A DNA stretch of 64,000 bases from Niallia sp. XMNu-256 (GTDB lineage Bacteria > Bacillota > Bacilli > Bacillales > Cytobacillaceae). Under the pieces are notes generated by a model, which did not search any database, was not told the origin of the DNA, and saw nothing but the letters and a program-made list of their open reading frames with translations. This document shows, piece after piece, positions 1-8,574 of this stretch (within the stretch, counting starts at the first letter, position 1; each line of letters begins with the position of its first letter). Both the position numbers and the translations under genes were made by a program. The DNA is taken from contig NZ_CP137636.1 of assembly GCF_036670015.1 (NCBI RefSeq), forward strand, positions 2,148,501 to 2,212,500, read 5' to 3'.

Positions 1-1
1 A

Positions 2-523
2 GTCGAAAACGGTGGAACGATTGATGTTAAAGACATGCTTCAACCAAAAGTAGAAGGTGAAATTGCATTTATTTTGAAGGAAGATTTAAAGGGACCTAAT
101 GTGACAGCGGTTGATGTTATACAGGCGACTGATTATGTGGTTCCTGCTTTAGAAATCGTAGACAGCCGTGTCCAAGATTGGAAGATTTCCTTACGTGATA
201 CAGTTGCCGATAATGCATCTTCTGGGCTTTATGTCTTAGGTGGAAAACCAACAAAACTTGAGGATGTTGATCTTGAAACTGTTGGAATGGTGCTATACCA
301 AAATGGTGAGGTTGCTAATACAGGCGTAGGTGCAGCTGTACTTGGAAGCCCAGCAACATCTGTTGCATGGCTAGCAAACCGTTTAGCAGATTATGATATT
401 TCATTAAAAGCTGGAGAAGTTATTTTATCTGGAGCACTTTCTGGAATGGTCGTAGCAAACTCTGGAGATAACTTTGTTGCTAGATTTGCTCACTTAGGTC
501 AAGTAAGCGTTAACTTTAAATAA
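2..523 (+). CDS. 2-hydroxypenta-2,4-dienoate (2-oxopent-4-enoate) hydratase, 5'-truncated by the window
   Basis: The frame is open from base 2, so the N-terminus lies off the left edge; the next Met is at 35. The visible ~173 residues are the C-terminal two thirds of the fumarylacetoacetate-hydrolase fold of the MhpD/XylJ/DmpE family, with VEGEIAFIL, a PALEIVDSR motif (metal-site region), DNASSGLYVLG and a GAAVLGSPA stretch. The family adds water to 2-hydroxypenta-2,4-dienoate to give 4-hydroxy-2-oxovalerate in meta-cleavage pathways. It is a paralogue of the next gene; in characterised pathways the two proteins form a complex. Decarboxylase versus hydratase is decided from the paired arrangement, so the exact reaction is less certain than the family. 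Confidence 0.85.
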   Translation, partial: VENGGTIDVKDMLQPKVEGEIAFILKEDLKGPNVTAVDVIQATDYVVPALEIVDSRVQDWKISLRDTVADNASSGLYVLGGKPTKLEDVDLETVGMVLYQNGEVANTGVGAAVLGSPATSVAWLANRLADYDISLKAGEVILSGALSGMVVANSGDNFVARFAHLGQVSVNFK

Positions 524-722
524 AGTGAAACTTCCATCAATAAGAGGTTTTTCCTCACTGATGGAAAGCCTTAGGCAACAACGTTCTGGTCACGAAAAGT
601 TGCCAAAGGTGTAATTTAGTCTGAATTCAAGCAGGAAATTTTACGGCAATTGGTCCCCACTTATTTTTTGTAATATACTAAGAATTTTTTGGGGGCATAC
701 TGCCCGTTAAGAATGGAATAAG
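521..722 (+). repeat. Structured intergenic repeat, copy A
   Basis: Copy A of a five-copy family (A-E). It starts on the TAA stop codon of the preceding hydratase gene (TAAAGTGAAACTTCCATCA), forms a 5' hairpin (CTTCCATCA.../TGATGGAA), has the shared middle motif TTTAGTCTG...TTCAA and ends with a long-range stem (GGTCCCC/GGGGGC) followed by TGCCCGTTAAGAATGG. It fills the whole gap to the next gene. No named family was recognised. Confidence 0.75.
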
Positions 723-768
723 CGAGTGTAACAGTTTAATAGATATGTTTTACAAGGAGGAAGTATAA

Positions 769-1551
769 ATGTCGAGTGAAATCATTAAGCAAATTGCAGA
801 TTATTTAGTATCGGCAGAAGTCGAAAAACGTGAAGTGGTGAAAGTTACGTCAACTATTAAGCCGGACTTAACAGTAGAGGAAGCTTATCAAGCACAAGAA
901 TTACTTGTACAGAAAAAATTAGACGAAGGCCATAAAATTGTTGGTCCAAAAATGGGCTTAACAAGTAAAGCAAAATGGGACCAAATGGGTGTTGAAGAAC
1001 CGATTTACGGTTATGTTTTTGATTATATGTTAGTTGATAATGGTGGAGTTGTTCCATATCAAATTCATCCAAAAGTAGAAGCTGAAATTGCTTTCCTAAT
1101 TGGTGAAGATATTGAGGGACCTGGGATTACTGGTGCGCAAGTGCTAGCGAAGACAGAATATGTCTTACCTGCCCTTGAAATTATTGATAGCCGTTATGAA
1201 AACTTTAATTTCACCTTAACTGATGTTATTGCTGATAATGCGTCAACATCAAGAGTTGTGTTCGGAAACACATTAAGAAAACCAAGCGAATTTGATTTAG
1301 AATTAGTAGGATCAACTTTATCAATCAATGGTCAAATTAAAGAATTGGGTGCTGGTGCAGCTGTATTAGGTCACCCTGCAAATGCGATTGCAGTTCTTGC
1401 TAATATGCTTGCAAGAAAAGGAGAAAAGATTAAAAAAGGTGACCTCATTTTATCTGGTGCTTTAACTAGTGCTGTGTTGTTAAATGTAGGGGACTTTGTA
1501 AGTGCAAAATTTGATGGCCTAGGTGAAGTAACTTTTACTGTTGGTGAATAA
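769..1551 (+). CDS. 4-oxalocrotonate decarboxylase (2-oxo-3-hexenedioate decarboxylase)
   Basis: 260 residues, the usual length for the XylI/DmpH/NahK family. It decarboxylates 2-oxo-3-hexenedioate to 2-hydroxypenta-2,4-dienoate with a divalent metal in a meta-cleavage pathway. The sequence shows the N-terminal VGPKMGLTSKAK region, VEAEIAFLIGEDIEGP, ALEIIDSRYENF and GAGAAVLGHPANA, all typical of this subgroup of the FAH fold. Start ATG 769 follows an AAGGAGGAAG ribosome site. It sits between the paralogous hydratase gene and the tautomerase gene, each separated by a structured repeat, probably as one catabolic operon. Confidence 0.88.
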   Translation: MSSEIIKQIADYLVSAEVEKREVVKVTSTIKPDLTVEEAYQAQELLVQKKLDEGHKIVGPKMGLTSKAKWDQMGVEEPIYGYVFDYMLVDNGGVVPYQIHPKVEAEIAFLIGEDIEGPGITGAQVLAKTEYVLPALEIIDSRYENFNFTLTDVIADNASTSRVVFGNTLRKPSEFDLELVGSTLSINGQIKELGAGAAVLGHPANAIAVLANMLARKGEKIKKGDLILSGALTSAVLLNVGDFVSAKFDGLGEVTFTVGE

Positions 1552-1750
1552 AGTGAGCTTCCATCAGTGGATGGTTCTTTTCCCTGATGGTTAGTCACGC
1601 AGAGCCTGATTGATTTATCTAAGGGCTAAAGCCTAAAGATAAACCTTATTTCACCAATTGAACCTTTACTGGCAGTTGATCCCTTCCTACAATTAATTAT
1701 TTCTTAGTATCTTGGAGTAGGGATTTTACTGCCAGTTAAGAGTGGGATAA
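1549..1750 (+). repeat. Structured intergenic repeat, copy B
   Basis: Begins on the TAA stop codon of the decarboxylase gene. It is closest to copy C: both share GTCACGC-GAGCCTGATTGATT, ATCTAAGGGCT and CTTATTTCACCAA. The outer 3' stem pairs ACTGGCAG with CTGCCAGT across ~50 nt, then comes the common ending TTAAGAGTGGGATAA, about 20 nt before the start of the tautomerase gene. Confidence 0.78.
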
Positions 1751-1771
1751 TCAAACGAAAGGATGTTCAAT

Positions 1772-1963
1772 ATGCCATTAATTCAAATCAATATAATGGA
1801 AGGCAGACCGCCTGAAAAAGTAACAGAATTGATTGCTAATGTAACAGACACTGTGTCTGAAACCTTGAATGCTCCAAAGGAAAATGTTCGTGTTCTTGTA
1901 ACTGAAATGCCCAAAACTCACTGGGGAATTGCAGGACGACCAGCTTCCGAAGTCAGAAAATAA
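1772..1963 (+). CDS. 4-oxalocrotonate tautomerase
   Basis: A 63-residue protein of the 4-OT/XylH/DmpI family that isomerises 2-hydroxymuconate to 2-oxo-3-hexenedioate. Start ATG 1772 is chosen over the upstream in-frame ATG at 1763 because it puts Pro directly after Met (MPLIQINIMEGR); after Met removal that Pro is the catalytic base. The AAAGGATG ribosome site sits about 8 nt upstream. Arg in EGRPPEKV and the IAGRPASEVRK tail agree with the substrate-binding arginines of the family. It follows the decarboxylase that uses its product. Confidence 0.92.
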   Translation: MPLIQINIMEGRPPEKVTELIANVTDTVSETLNAPKENVRVLVTEMPKTHWGIAGRPASEVRK

Positions 1964-1973
1964 TCTATCAATT

Positions 1974-2032
1974 ATACCTGTATGGACAAATTCATTTAAA
2001 TAAATGAATTTGATTCGTACAGGTATTTTTTG
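1974..2032 (+). terminator. Rho-independent terminator after the tautomerase gene
   Basis: Long hairpin pairing TACCTGTA with TACAGGTA and an inner AAATTCATTTA/TAAATGAATTT stem, followed by TTTTTT. Confidence 0.8.
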
Positions 2033-2092
2033 TATCAAATTTCCAATAAAATTTGCAATTAAGCCTTAAAACAATCAAAATGGTAATTGTGA

Positions 2093-2300
2093 TAAAGTGA
2101 AACTTCCATCAGTGGGGTTTTCTTTCATCCCCCACTGATGCTTAGTCACGCTGAGCCTGATTGATTGATCTAAGGGCTGAATCCCAAAGATCAATCTTAT
2201 TTCACCAAACGTAGCTTTACAGGTAGTTGATCACCACCTTTCTTCTAATATACATACTGAGAAGGTTGAGTTGGTTCTTACTGCTCGGTAAGCTTGATAA
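2093..2300 (+). repeat. Structured intergenic repeat, copy C
   Basis: Starts with TAAAGTGAAACTTCCATCA like copies A and B, but here the TAA is not a stop codon: it lies downstream of the tautomerase terminator. 5' hairpin CATCAGTGGGG/CCCCCACTGATG, middle stem ATTGATC/GATCAAT, 3' stem CACCACCTTTC/GAGAAGGTTGAG, and an ending that leads straight into the next gene. Confidence 0.78.
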
Positions 2301-2303
2301 ACC

Positions 2304-2954
2304 ATGAAAAAGGATGATTATGAGATGTTGAGAAATAAGTTATTAGAATACATAGAAAAACAGTTAGCAAATCAAGGAGCAATAAATGTTGATGGGACTT
2401 TCCAAATTGAGCTTTACAAAGAAGAAAAAGATTACCTAGAAAAGCATCCTGAAATTTTAGAGGGATTAGATAAAAAGGTACTAGTTCTTGAAAAAGGTTC
2501 TTCTCGTTTTCAAGAAGTTTATATTGAAATGTGTAATAAGGAAACCGATGAACTTCTAGCTGAAGAGCCTTCTACTTTTTTAGATCAACCTATACAATAT
2601 TTTTATGAACATCTTGAGGAGTTTATGTATCTTGAATCTCCGTGGTTTGATATGATCGGCGTAGATGCGATTAGCTTTGAAATGGATAGTGTCTTTAAAA
2701 CATATGATGTTATGTTCGGATTGAAACTACAAAAGAAATTTGAGCCAATGTTAAAAGCATTTTTTAAGATGAATTTAAAAGGTGAAAATTCAAATTTTAA
2801 CGCGATGTTTAATAGCAATGAAGGGATTTGGGATGTAAATTTTTCAATTAATGATTTAGAACAGTATCGTGCTGACTGGACAGTTCAAGAAGCGTATCAT
2901 GCTGTCTATCGCTTTTTATTTGCTTTAAGAGAATACATTGAAGAAAAATCTTAA
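2304..2954 (+). CDS. Hypothetical protein, 216 aa
   Basis: Not recognised. An acidic soluble protein without signal peptide or membrane segments, rich in aromatic residues (PIQYFYEHLEEFMYLESPWFD; EAYHAVYRFLFALREYIEEK). No ribosome site is visible for ATG 2304; ATG 2325 (MLRNKLLEY) has AAAAAGG about 11 nt upstream and may be the true start. It lies immediately behind repeat copy C and before the thiamine riboswitch. Nothing links it to either pathway beyond position. Confidence 0.7.
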   Translation: MKKDDYEMLRNKLLEYIEKQLANQGAINVDGTFQIELYKEEKDYLEKHPEILEGLDKKVLVLEKGSSRFQEVYIEMCNKETDELLAEEPSTFLDQPIQYFYEHLEEFMYLESPWFDMIGVDAISFEMDSVFKTYDVMFGLKLQKKFEPMLKAFFKMNLKGENSNFNAMFNSNEGIWDVNFSINDLEQYRADWTVQEAYHAVYRFLFALREYIEEKS

Positions 2955-3061
2955 CTATTTATAAATAATAGAATGAAATCAATAAATATTTGCAATACTT
3001 ATTCATATCGATCTTGATGATTCATATATCTATGATACAATAATATTATTCAAATATATTT

Positions 3062-3150
3062 CTACTAGGGGTGCCTTGTGGCTGAGAGAAAAACGGATGT
3101 TTTTTAACCCTTTGAACCTGATCCGGCTGGTACCGGCGTAGGAAAGTAGC
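3062..3150 (+). promoter_or_regulatory. TPP riboswitch (THI element)
   Basis: Contains the conserved blocks in order: AGGGGTGC, GGCTGAGA, ACCCTTTGAACCTGATC, and the GGTACCGGCGTAGGAAAGTAG end. It lies upstream of thiMDE with an intrinsic terminator behind it, so thiamine pyrophosphate binding is expected to cause premature termination. Confidence 0.97.
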
Positions 3151-3178
3151 AAAGTTAAATAACTTTCTCTTACAATTA

Positions 3179-3209
3179 ACCAGGTTCTGTTCAGAGCCTG
3201 GTTTTTTTT
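3179..3209 (+). terminator. Expression-platform terminator of the TPP riboswitch
   Basis: ACCAGGTTCT pairs with AGAGCCTGGT, followed by eight T. Placed between the aptamer and thiM. Confidence 0.9.
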
Positions 3210-3272
3210 CCTTTATTAAAAGAAGCCTAAGTAGAACTTTTTTGAATGATTCTTTATAGGAGGTTGGACACC

Positions 3273-4082
3273 ATGGAGAAAACTAAGGTTTATTCATTAT
3301 TAAATAAGATTAGACATACTAGACCCTTAATCCACAATATTACAAATATCGTCGTGGCTAATTTTTCTGCAAATGGCCTATTAGCCTTAGGAGCATCACC
3401 TGTTATGGCAGATGCAATTGAAGAAGTATCTGAAATGGCAAGTGCCGCCAATGCAGTTGTTCTTAATATGGGGACTTTAAATCAGGGAACTGCACAATCT
3501 ATGTTACTTGCAGGTAAGTCAGCAAATGAACATGGAATTCCGGTTGTTTTAGATCCGGTTGGTGTTGGTGCTACAACCTTTCGTTCTCAAAAAGCGCAAG
3601 AGTTAATTGAGCAAATAAAGTTTGATGTGATTCGGGGAAACTCAGCGGAAATTGCTAATTTGATAGGCGAGAAATGGAAGATTAGAGGAGTAGATGCCGA
3701 AAACTCAACTGGAGATGTTCAAGCGCTTGCTCAAATGGCTGCAGAGAAACTTAATACAGTGGTCGTTGTAACTGGAAAAGAGGATATGATCACAAATGGG
3801 ACAGACACCTATGTTGTCTATAATGGACATTCCATTTTAACAAAGGTTACAGGGACAGGCTGCTTATTGTCTACAGTTGTTGGAGCGTTTGCTGCAGTCG
3901 AAAAGAATTACTTGGAAGCTGCTACAGCAGCACTCACTTTTTACGGGGTGGCAGCTGAAATAGCGGCCCATAAAACGGGCGAATTAGGTCCTGGAAGTTT
4001 TCAAATTGAGTTGATTAATCAATTATCAAGCATATCTTCTTCAGAAATAGATTTAAATGGCTCATTCAAAAGGTTAAATTGA
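3273..4082 (+). CDS. thiM: Hydroxyethylthiazole kinase ThiM
   Basis: 269 residues. It phosphorylates 4-methyl-5-(2-hydroxyethyl)thiazole with ATP in thiamine salvage. Family signatures are [20 protein letters not shown] at the N-terminus, [22 protein letters not shown], the NSAEIANL motif and the GTGCLLS nucleotide/anion-hole motif with its catalytic Cys. Start ATG 3273 (MEKTKV) is favoured because AGGAGG lies 8-9 nt upstream. First gene of the riboswitch-controlled thiMDE operon, 18 nt before thiD. Confidence 0.96.
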   Translation: MEKTKVYSLLNKIRHTRPLIHNITNIVVANFSANGLLALGASPVMADAIEEVSEMASAANAVVLNMGTLNQGTAQSMLLAGKSANEHGIPVVLDPVGVGATTFRSQKAQELIEQIKFDVIRGNSAEIANLIGEKWKIRGVDAENSTGDVQALAQMAAEKLNTVVVVTGKEDMITNGTDTYVVYNGHSILTKVTGTGCLLSTVVGAFAAVEKNYLEAATAALTFYGVAAEIAAHKTGELGPGSFQIELINQLSSISSSEIDLNGSFKRLN

Positions 4083-4100
4083 TAGATAGGAGAGGTTAAG

Positions 4101-4910
4101 ATGGTAAATAAAGCGTTAACAATTGCTGGTTCAGATAGTGGTGGGGGTGCGGGAATACAAGCAGATTTAAAAACATTTCAAGAGTTAGATGTATATGGCA
4201 TGTCGGTGATTACAGCGGTTACGGCACAAAATACACTAGGGGTTCAAGGAGTACACCCGATACCTCCAGAATTTATTGCAAATCAAATCGACTCTATAGC
4301 AACTGATATTGGTGTTGATGCATTAAAAACAGGGATGCTCTTTTCACCGGAAATTATTGAAGTCGTATCGCAAAAGATAATCCAGTATCAATGGGAGAAG
4401 GTTATTATTGACCCTGTCATGATTGCAAAGGGTGGTGCATCCCTATTACAGACAGAAGCCGTCGATGCATTAAAGCGACACTTGTTACCGCACGCTTTTA
4501 TTGTTACACCAAATATTCCTGAAGCAGAAGAATTAACAGGTATAAACATAAAAACAGAAGATGATAAATTTGAAGCCGCCAAGAGGATTATGGATCTAGG
4601 TGTAAAAAATGTAATTATTAAAGGAGGACATGACGAAAGTGTAAGTGAATCGACAGATCTTCTTTATGATGGTGAGAATGTATATTCCTTTACAGAAGTC
4701 AGATATCAAACAAAAAATACACATGGTACAGGGTGTACATTCTCAGCTGCCATTACTGCAGGAATGGCAAGAGGTTTGACCGTTTATGATGCAGTATCAG
4801 AAGCAAAGAAGTTTATTTCTGTCGCCATTAAAGAAGACCTACACATTGGGAATGGAAATGGACCTACAAACCATTGGGCGTTTAAAAGGATTGAAGGGAT
4901 ACGTATATGA
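4101..4910 (+). CDS. thiD: Hydroxymethylpyrimidine/phosphomethylpyrimidine kinase ThiD
   Basis: 269 residues, ribokinase fold. It makes HMP-phosphate and HMP-pyrophosphate, the pyrimidine half of thiamine. Shows the [20 protein letters not shown] start, [24 protein letters not shown] and the [11 protein letters not shown] anion hole. RBS TAGGAGAGG. Its stop overlaps the thiE start as ATGA, so the two are translationally coupled. Confidence 0.96.
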   Translation: MVNKALTIAGSDSGGGAGIQADLKTFQELDVYGMSVITAVTAQNTLGVQGVHPIPPEFIANQIDSIATDIGVDALKTGMLFSPEIIEVVSQKIIQYQWEKVIIDPVMIAKGGASLLQTEAVDALKRHLLPHAFIVTPNIPEAEELTGINIKTEDDKFEAAKRIMDLGVKNVIIKGGHDESVSESTDLLYDGENVYSFTEVRYQTKNTHGTGCTFSAAITAGMARGLTVYDAVSEAKKFISVAIKEDLHIGNGNGPTNHWAFKRIEGIRI

Positions 4911-5563
4911 AACTAGCGAGTAAATACGATGTAAAAAATGCCTTAAAAGTCTATTTTATCATGGGAAGTAATAATTGTAATGGACGGTGTCCGAAGGAAG
5001 TTCTGTTTCAAGCCATTGAAGGCGGAATTACAATGTTCCAATTTCGAGAAAAGGGAGAAGGTTCTTTAAAAGGCATAGAAAAAATCAAGTTAGCAGAAGA
5101 ATTACAAATGATATGTCAACAGGCGAACATCCCATTCATTGTAAACGATGATATTGAATTAGCTCTTTTACTAAATGCAGACGGGGTCCATATCGGGCAA
5201 GAGGATGAACCAGCGCAAAATGTAAGAGAAAAGCTCCGTGATAAAATAGTAGGAATCTCTGTTCATAATATTCAAGAAGCTAAACAAGCGATAAAGAATG
5301 GGGCCGACTACTTTGGGGTTGGGCCGATCTTTCCAACAGTAACTAAAAAAGATACGAATAAAGTACAAGGAATACGAATTATTTCTGAATTACGTAAAAA
5401 TGGGATTCACATTCCACTTGTTGGCATCGGCGGAATTACAACGGAAAACGCATCTAGCGTTATTAAAGCGGGTGCTGATGGAATTTCAATTATTACAGCC
5501 ATCAGCCATGCAGAAAACGTGGAATTAGCAGCAAAAAAATTATCAGAATCAGTTGGAATTTAA
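4907..5563 (+). CDS. thiE: Thiamine-phosphate synthase ThiE
   Basis: 218 residues, TIM barrel. It joins HMP-PP and thiazole phosphate to thiamine monophosphate. Visible motifs: FQFREK, a [22 protein letters not shown]-type block (split here; the conserved piece is [11 protein letters not shown]), VGPIFPT and the PLVGIGGI phosphate-binding loop. ATG 4907 overlaps the thiD stop. Completes the salvage operon and is followed by a terminator. Confidence 0.96.
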   Translation: MKLASKYDVKNALKVYFIMGSNNCNGRCPKEVLFQAIEGGITMFQFREKGEGSLKGIEKIKLAEELQMICQQANIPFIVNDDIELALLLNADGVHIGQEDEPAQNVREKLRDKIVGISVHNIQEAKQAIKNGADYFGVGPIFPTVTKKDTNKVQGIRIISELRKNGIHIPLVGIGGITTENASSVIKAGADGISIITAISHAENVELAAKKLSESVGI

Positions 5564-5598
5564 AAATGAGAAATTTATCGATGGAAGTTTAAACGTAT

Positions 5599-5643
5599 AC
5601 TTGCTGAGTGATTAACAGATGAATCATCAGCAAGTTTTTTTAT
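5599..5643 (+). terminator. Terminator of the thiMDE operon
   Basis: ACTTGCTGA pairs with TCAGCAAGT (extended by GTGATT/AATCA), followed by a run of T. Confidence 0.88.
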
Positions 5644-5710
5644 GAAATACCAACACTAATTGTTTGATTATACAATATATTGGAACACTTCATGTTATTG
5701 AAAAATAATA

Positions 5711-5725
5711 ATGTAAGCGCTATTA
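5711..5725 (+). promoter_or_regulatory. Putative cre (CcpA) site upstream of catechol 2,3-dioxygenase
   Basis: ATGTAAGCGCTATTA matches the Bacillus cre consensus WTGNAARCGNWWWCA at 14 of 15 positions. It lies 54 nt before the dioxygenase start, where catabolite repression of an aromatic-degradation gene would act. Site function is inferred. Confidence 0.55.
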
Positions 5726-5778
5726 TTTAGTTATAGCCGAATAATAAATTCTAGTAATTAAATAAAGGGGTGCTCTTG

Positions 5779-6699
5779 ATGAATGGGAATGGGATTGAAA
5801 GAGTTGGACGGATCCAATTAAGACAATTTGATTTTGAAAAGTCTGTAGACTATTATACAAATATTATAGGGTTAGATATAACAGGTAGAGATGAGAATAG
5901 AGTATATTTAAAAGCATGGGATGAGTGGGATCACCATAGTGTCATACTAGAAAAATCGGATTCTGCTGGAATGGATCATATTGCCTTTAAAGTAACGAAT
6001 AATGATGCACTTGAACGATTAGAACATCGAATTGAACAATTTGGCTGCACGGTTCATCGGGTTTCAAATCGTACTCGAATTGGTGAAGGAGAGGCCATTC
6101 GGTTTATTATTCCAACAGGTCATACATTTGAATTATATAATGAAATCGAGTATGTAGGTGTACCAACAGGAAGATTAAATCCACATCCATGGCCAGATGG
6201 TTTAAGGGGCATTTCTCCACATCGGCTTGATCATGCTTTATTATCAGGAGACGATGTAAAAACCACTACTCGATTTTTTACTGAAGCATTAGGTTTTGTT
6301 CAAACGGAAAAAGTAATTAGTATTGACGGTGAAGAATTAATCGCTAGTTTCTTGTCCACTTCGATGACAGGTCATGATGTCGCTTTTATAAAAGGTCCAG
6401 ATGCAAAATTGCATCATGTTGGATTCTACCTAGACAATTGGTATGAAGTATTAAAAGCATCAGATATTCTCTCACGTAATGAAGTCGAAATTGAAGTTAC
6501 ACCTACTAGACATGGCATTACAAGAGGAGAAACCATTTATTTCTATGATCCTTCTGGAAATCGGAATGAAGTATATACAGGAGGTTACGCTGTATATTCT
6601 GATTTTCCGACCATTACTTGGACGGAAGACAAGATAGGTACAGGGATTTTCTATCATCGTCGTCAATTAAATGAAACATTTTCAAGTGTTTTCTCTTAA
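5779..6699 (+). CDS. Catechol 2,3-dioxygenase (extradiol, vicinal oxygen chelate fold)
   Basis: 306 residues, the length of the two-domain type I extradiol dioxygenases (XylE/DmpB/NahH-like). It opens catechol next to the diol using Fe(II) and O2, giving 2-hydroxymuconic semialdehyde. An N-terminal VOC domain (RVGRIQLRQFDF...) is followed by the catalytic domain, with the iron ligands His in HRLDHALL, His in LHHVGFYLD and Glu in GNRNEVYTGGY. Start ATG 5779 has AAAGGGG 7 nt upstream. A cre-like site precedes it and a reactivating-type ferredoxin gene follows it. Confidence 0.92.
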   Translation: MNGNGIERVGRIQLRQFDFEKSVDYYTNIIGLDITGRDENRVYLKAWDEWDHHSVILEKSDSAGMDHIAFKVTNNDALERLEHRIEQFGCTVHRVSNRTRIGEGEAIRFIIPTGHTFELYNEIEYVGVPTGRLNPHPWPDGLRGISPHRLDHALLSGDDVKTTTRFFTEALGFVQTEKVISIDGEELIASFLSTSMTGHDVAFIKGPDAKLHHVGFYLDNWYEVLKASDILSRNEVEIEVTPTRHGITRGETIYFYDPSGNRNEVYTGGYAVYSDFPTITWTEDKIGTGIFYHRRQLNETFSSVFS

Positions 6700-6730
6700 G
6701 TTTACTAGTTTTTTATCCATTAGATTGATT

Positions 6731-6766
6731 GGCTGTTTTCGCTTAATTGAGCAAAAATAGCCTTTT
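6731..6766 (+). terminator. Weak terminator after the dioxygenase gene
   Basis: GGCTGTTTTCGC pairs imperfectly with GCAAAAATAGCC, followed by TTTT. It may only partly separate the ferredoxin gene downstream. Confidence 0.5.
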
Positions 6767-6844
6767 CTATTATTCGTTCGATACTTCGTCACAATTTTAT
6801 GAAAATAATATGAAATTATTTATAAAGTGAAGGAAGTGAACAAA

Positions 6845-7111
6845 ATGTTCCGAATAAATAAGAATCAGAATCAGAGTTTCTTATGTGCTGAACATCAAAC
6901 AATCGTAGAATCTGCACGTTTGCAAATGGAAAAAGTACCGTATGCATGTACACGTGGTGGATGTGGCTATTGTAAAGCCAAAGTGTTAGATGGCTCCTAT
7001 CATATGGAAAGGTATGCGAAAAGCGCATTATCTGATGGGGAAGTTTTAGACGGGATTGTTCTTCTTTGTAAAACATATCCTCGAAGTGATTTAAAAATTA
7101 TATGTGAATAA
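6845..7111 (+). CDS. Plant-type [2Fe-2S] ferredoxin, XylT-like
   Basis: 88 residues. The cluster cysteines are in CTRGGCGYC (C-x4-C-x2-C) with the fourth in VLLCKTYP, the plant-type ferredoxin pattern. In Pseudomonas meta operons XylT-type ferredoxins re-reduce the oxidised iron of catechol 2,3-dioxygenase; position directly after the dioxygenase gene supports the same role here (inference). Start ATG 6845 is preceded by AAGGAAGTG. Confidence 0.85.
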   Translation: MFRINKNQNQSFLCAEHQTIVESARLQMEKVPYACTRGGCGYCKAKVLDGSYHMERYAKSALSDGEVLDGIVLLCKTYPRSDLKIICE

Positions 7112-7141
7112 TGAGACAAAAAGTGGTGTTAGGGGGTGCGG

Positions 7142-8562
7142 ATGATTAAACCGTTTCTAGAAGAGGTGGCACAGTTATTTGACGAACAAACACAAGTAGA
7201 GTGGCAAGAATATTTACATATTTTCAAAGAAAGTAAATCATCAGACCCACTCATAAACCATCCTTTTTCATGTTCAAGCGAACTTGCATATGATCAGCTC
7301 TTACAGAAATTTGAGATTCTAGTAATAGCAAGTAAAGTTCAACAAAAGCTACTAGAAGTGGTTTTAGAAGGCTGTTCTTTAAGCAAAATGTTAGAGATGT
7401 TTTATAATATAACTGGAATTCCTGGAGTTATTTTTAATGTTGATGGTCGTGCCATCACCTCTGTAGGATTAGATCGATTATCAAATGGATTATCATCGGA
7501 TATATTATTTCAGTTTGTTTCAACCCAACCTATTTCTTTCTCGTATGGAACCATTCATGTATCGAAACGAAATCAAGACCAATGTTACCTTTTAACAAAG
7601 GATATCTTATTAAATACGAATAAAGTTGGAAGCTGTACAATTATTTTTAAAGAAGAAAATGAATCCAGTTTAGAATTGTCCATGAACCTGCTTGAACAAA
7701 TCGCTGTCGCTTGTCCCTTTGTTTCTTGTATAAAAAAACAAACGATGATTCAACGGAACAAATGAAAAGTATGTTATTAAGCAATATCATAAACGGACAC
7801 TTTCATTCATACGATGAAGTGATTGCAAAAGGAGACTTACTTCAGTTTGATTTAAGACAACCCTATAATATATGATTCCTAAGTTATGAGTTTAATAAAA
7901 ACAAATTTCAAAGTGAAATGATATTTAGTCATGAAGTCATCCAATGTATCAATTATTTTAATAATATTCATAAGATCCAGATGTTAATTAATCATGAGGA
8001 CGGTCATATCAATATTATTCTTAAAGATCTTTTTAATGATCATCAAGAGAAGCAGTCGTTTTTCATTTCGATCATTCAGCATTTGTCCATTTGTTTTCCT
8101 GATTCTCGGTTTTATATGGGGATTAGCAAAAGAATGGAACCTATTTTAGAAGCTCCAAACGCCTATAAAGAAGCAATGATTGCAAACCGAATGAGTACAC
8201 CTTATAAGCAGGTGATTCATTATGAGACATTAGGGATGATGGGAACTTTATTAAATAAAGAAAACCAATATGAAGTTAGAAAAGCGGCTAACTCCCTACT
8301 GAATCAATTGGAATGCAACGGTCAAATAAATATTGATCTAGTGAAAACTTTATACTTCTTTTTGGTAAATGGCGGAAACTTGGAAAAGACGGCAGATGAA
8401 CTCTCTCTATCGATAAGCGGATTGCGTTATCGTATTCATAAAATTGAAGAACTGCTACAAAAAGACATCCGCAATCCAGTAATCGGCTGTCAATTGCTAA
8501 TAGCGATCCAAGGATTAATTTTGCTAGGAGATTTGGAAATAAAGAATATTCTAGAATACTAA
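7142..8562 (+). pseudogene. PucR-type transcriptional regulator, disrupted by a frameshift and an in-frame TGA
   Basis: The N-terminal part (7142-7765) carries the sensory region. The rest (frame 1 to 8562) has the GGDEF-like PucR middle domain and a C-terminal PucR helix-turn-helix (NLEKTADELSLSISGLRYRIH). The reading frame breaks at an A7 run (7732-7738) where eight A would restore it; it then continues as DDSTEQMKSMLL, and a TGA at 7873-7875 interrupts NI*FLSYEF. Two lesions point to a pseudogene. It lies beside the dioxygenase and ferredoxin genes, so it was probably the activator of aromatic catabolism. Start ATG 7142 follows AGGGGGTG. Confidence 0.82.
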
Positions 8563-8574
8563 ATAAAGTGAAGG

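Noticed and set aside
5575-5600. Sixth copy of the structured repeat after thiE (ATCGATGGAAG)
   Set aside because: Only about 11 bases agree and no other block of the repeat follows; it is the start of an ordinary terminator region.
7873-7875. TGA in the PucR gene as a selenocysteine codon
   Set aside because: PucR regulators have no catalytic Cys there, a frameshift also lies upstream, and no SECIS-like hairpin was seen.
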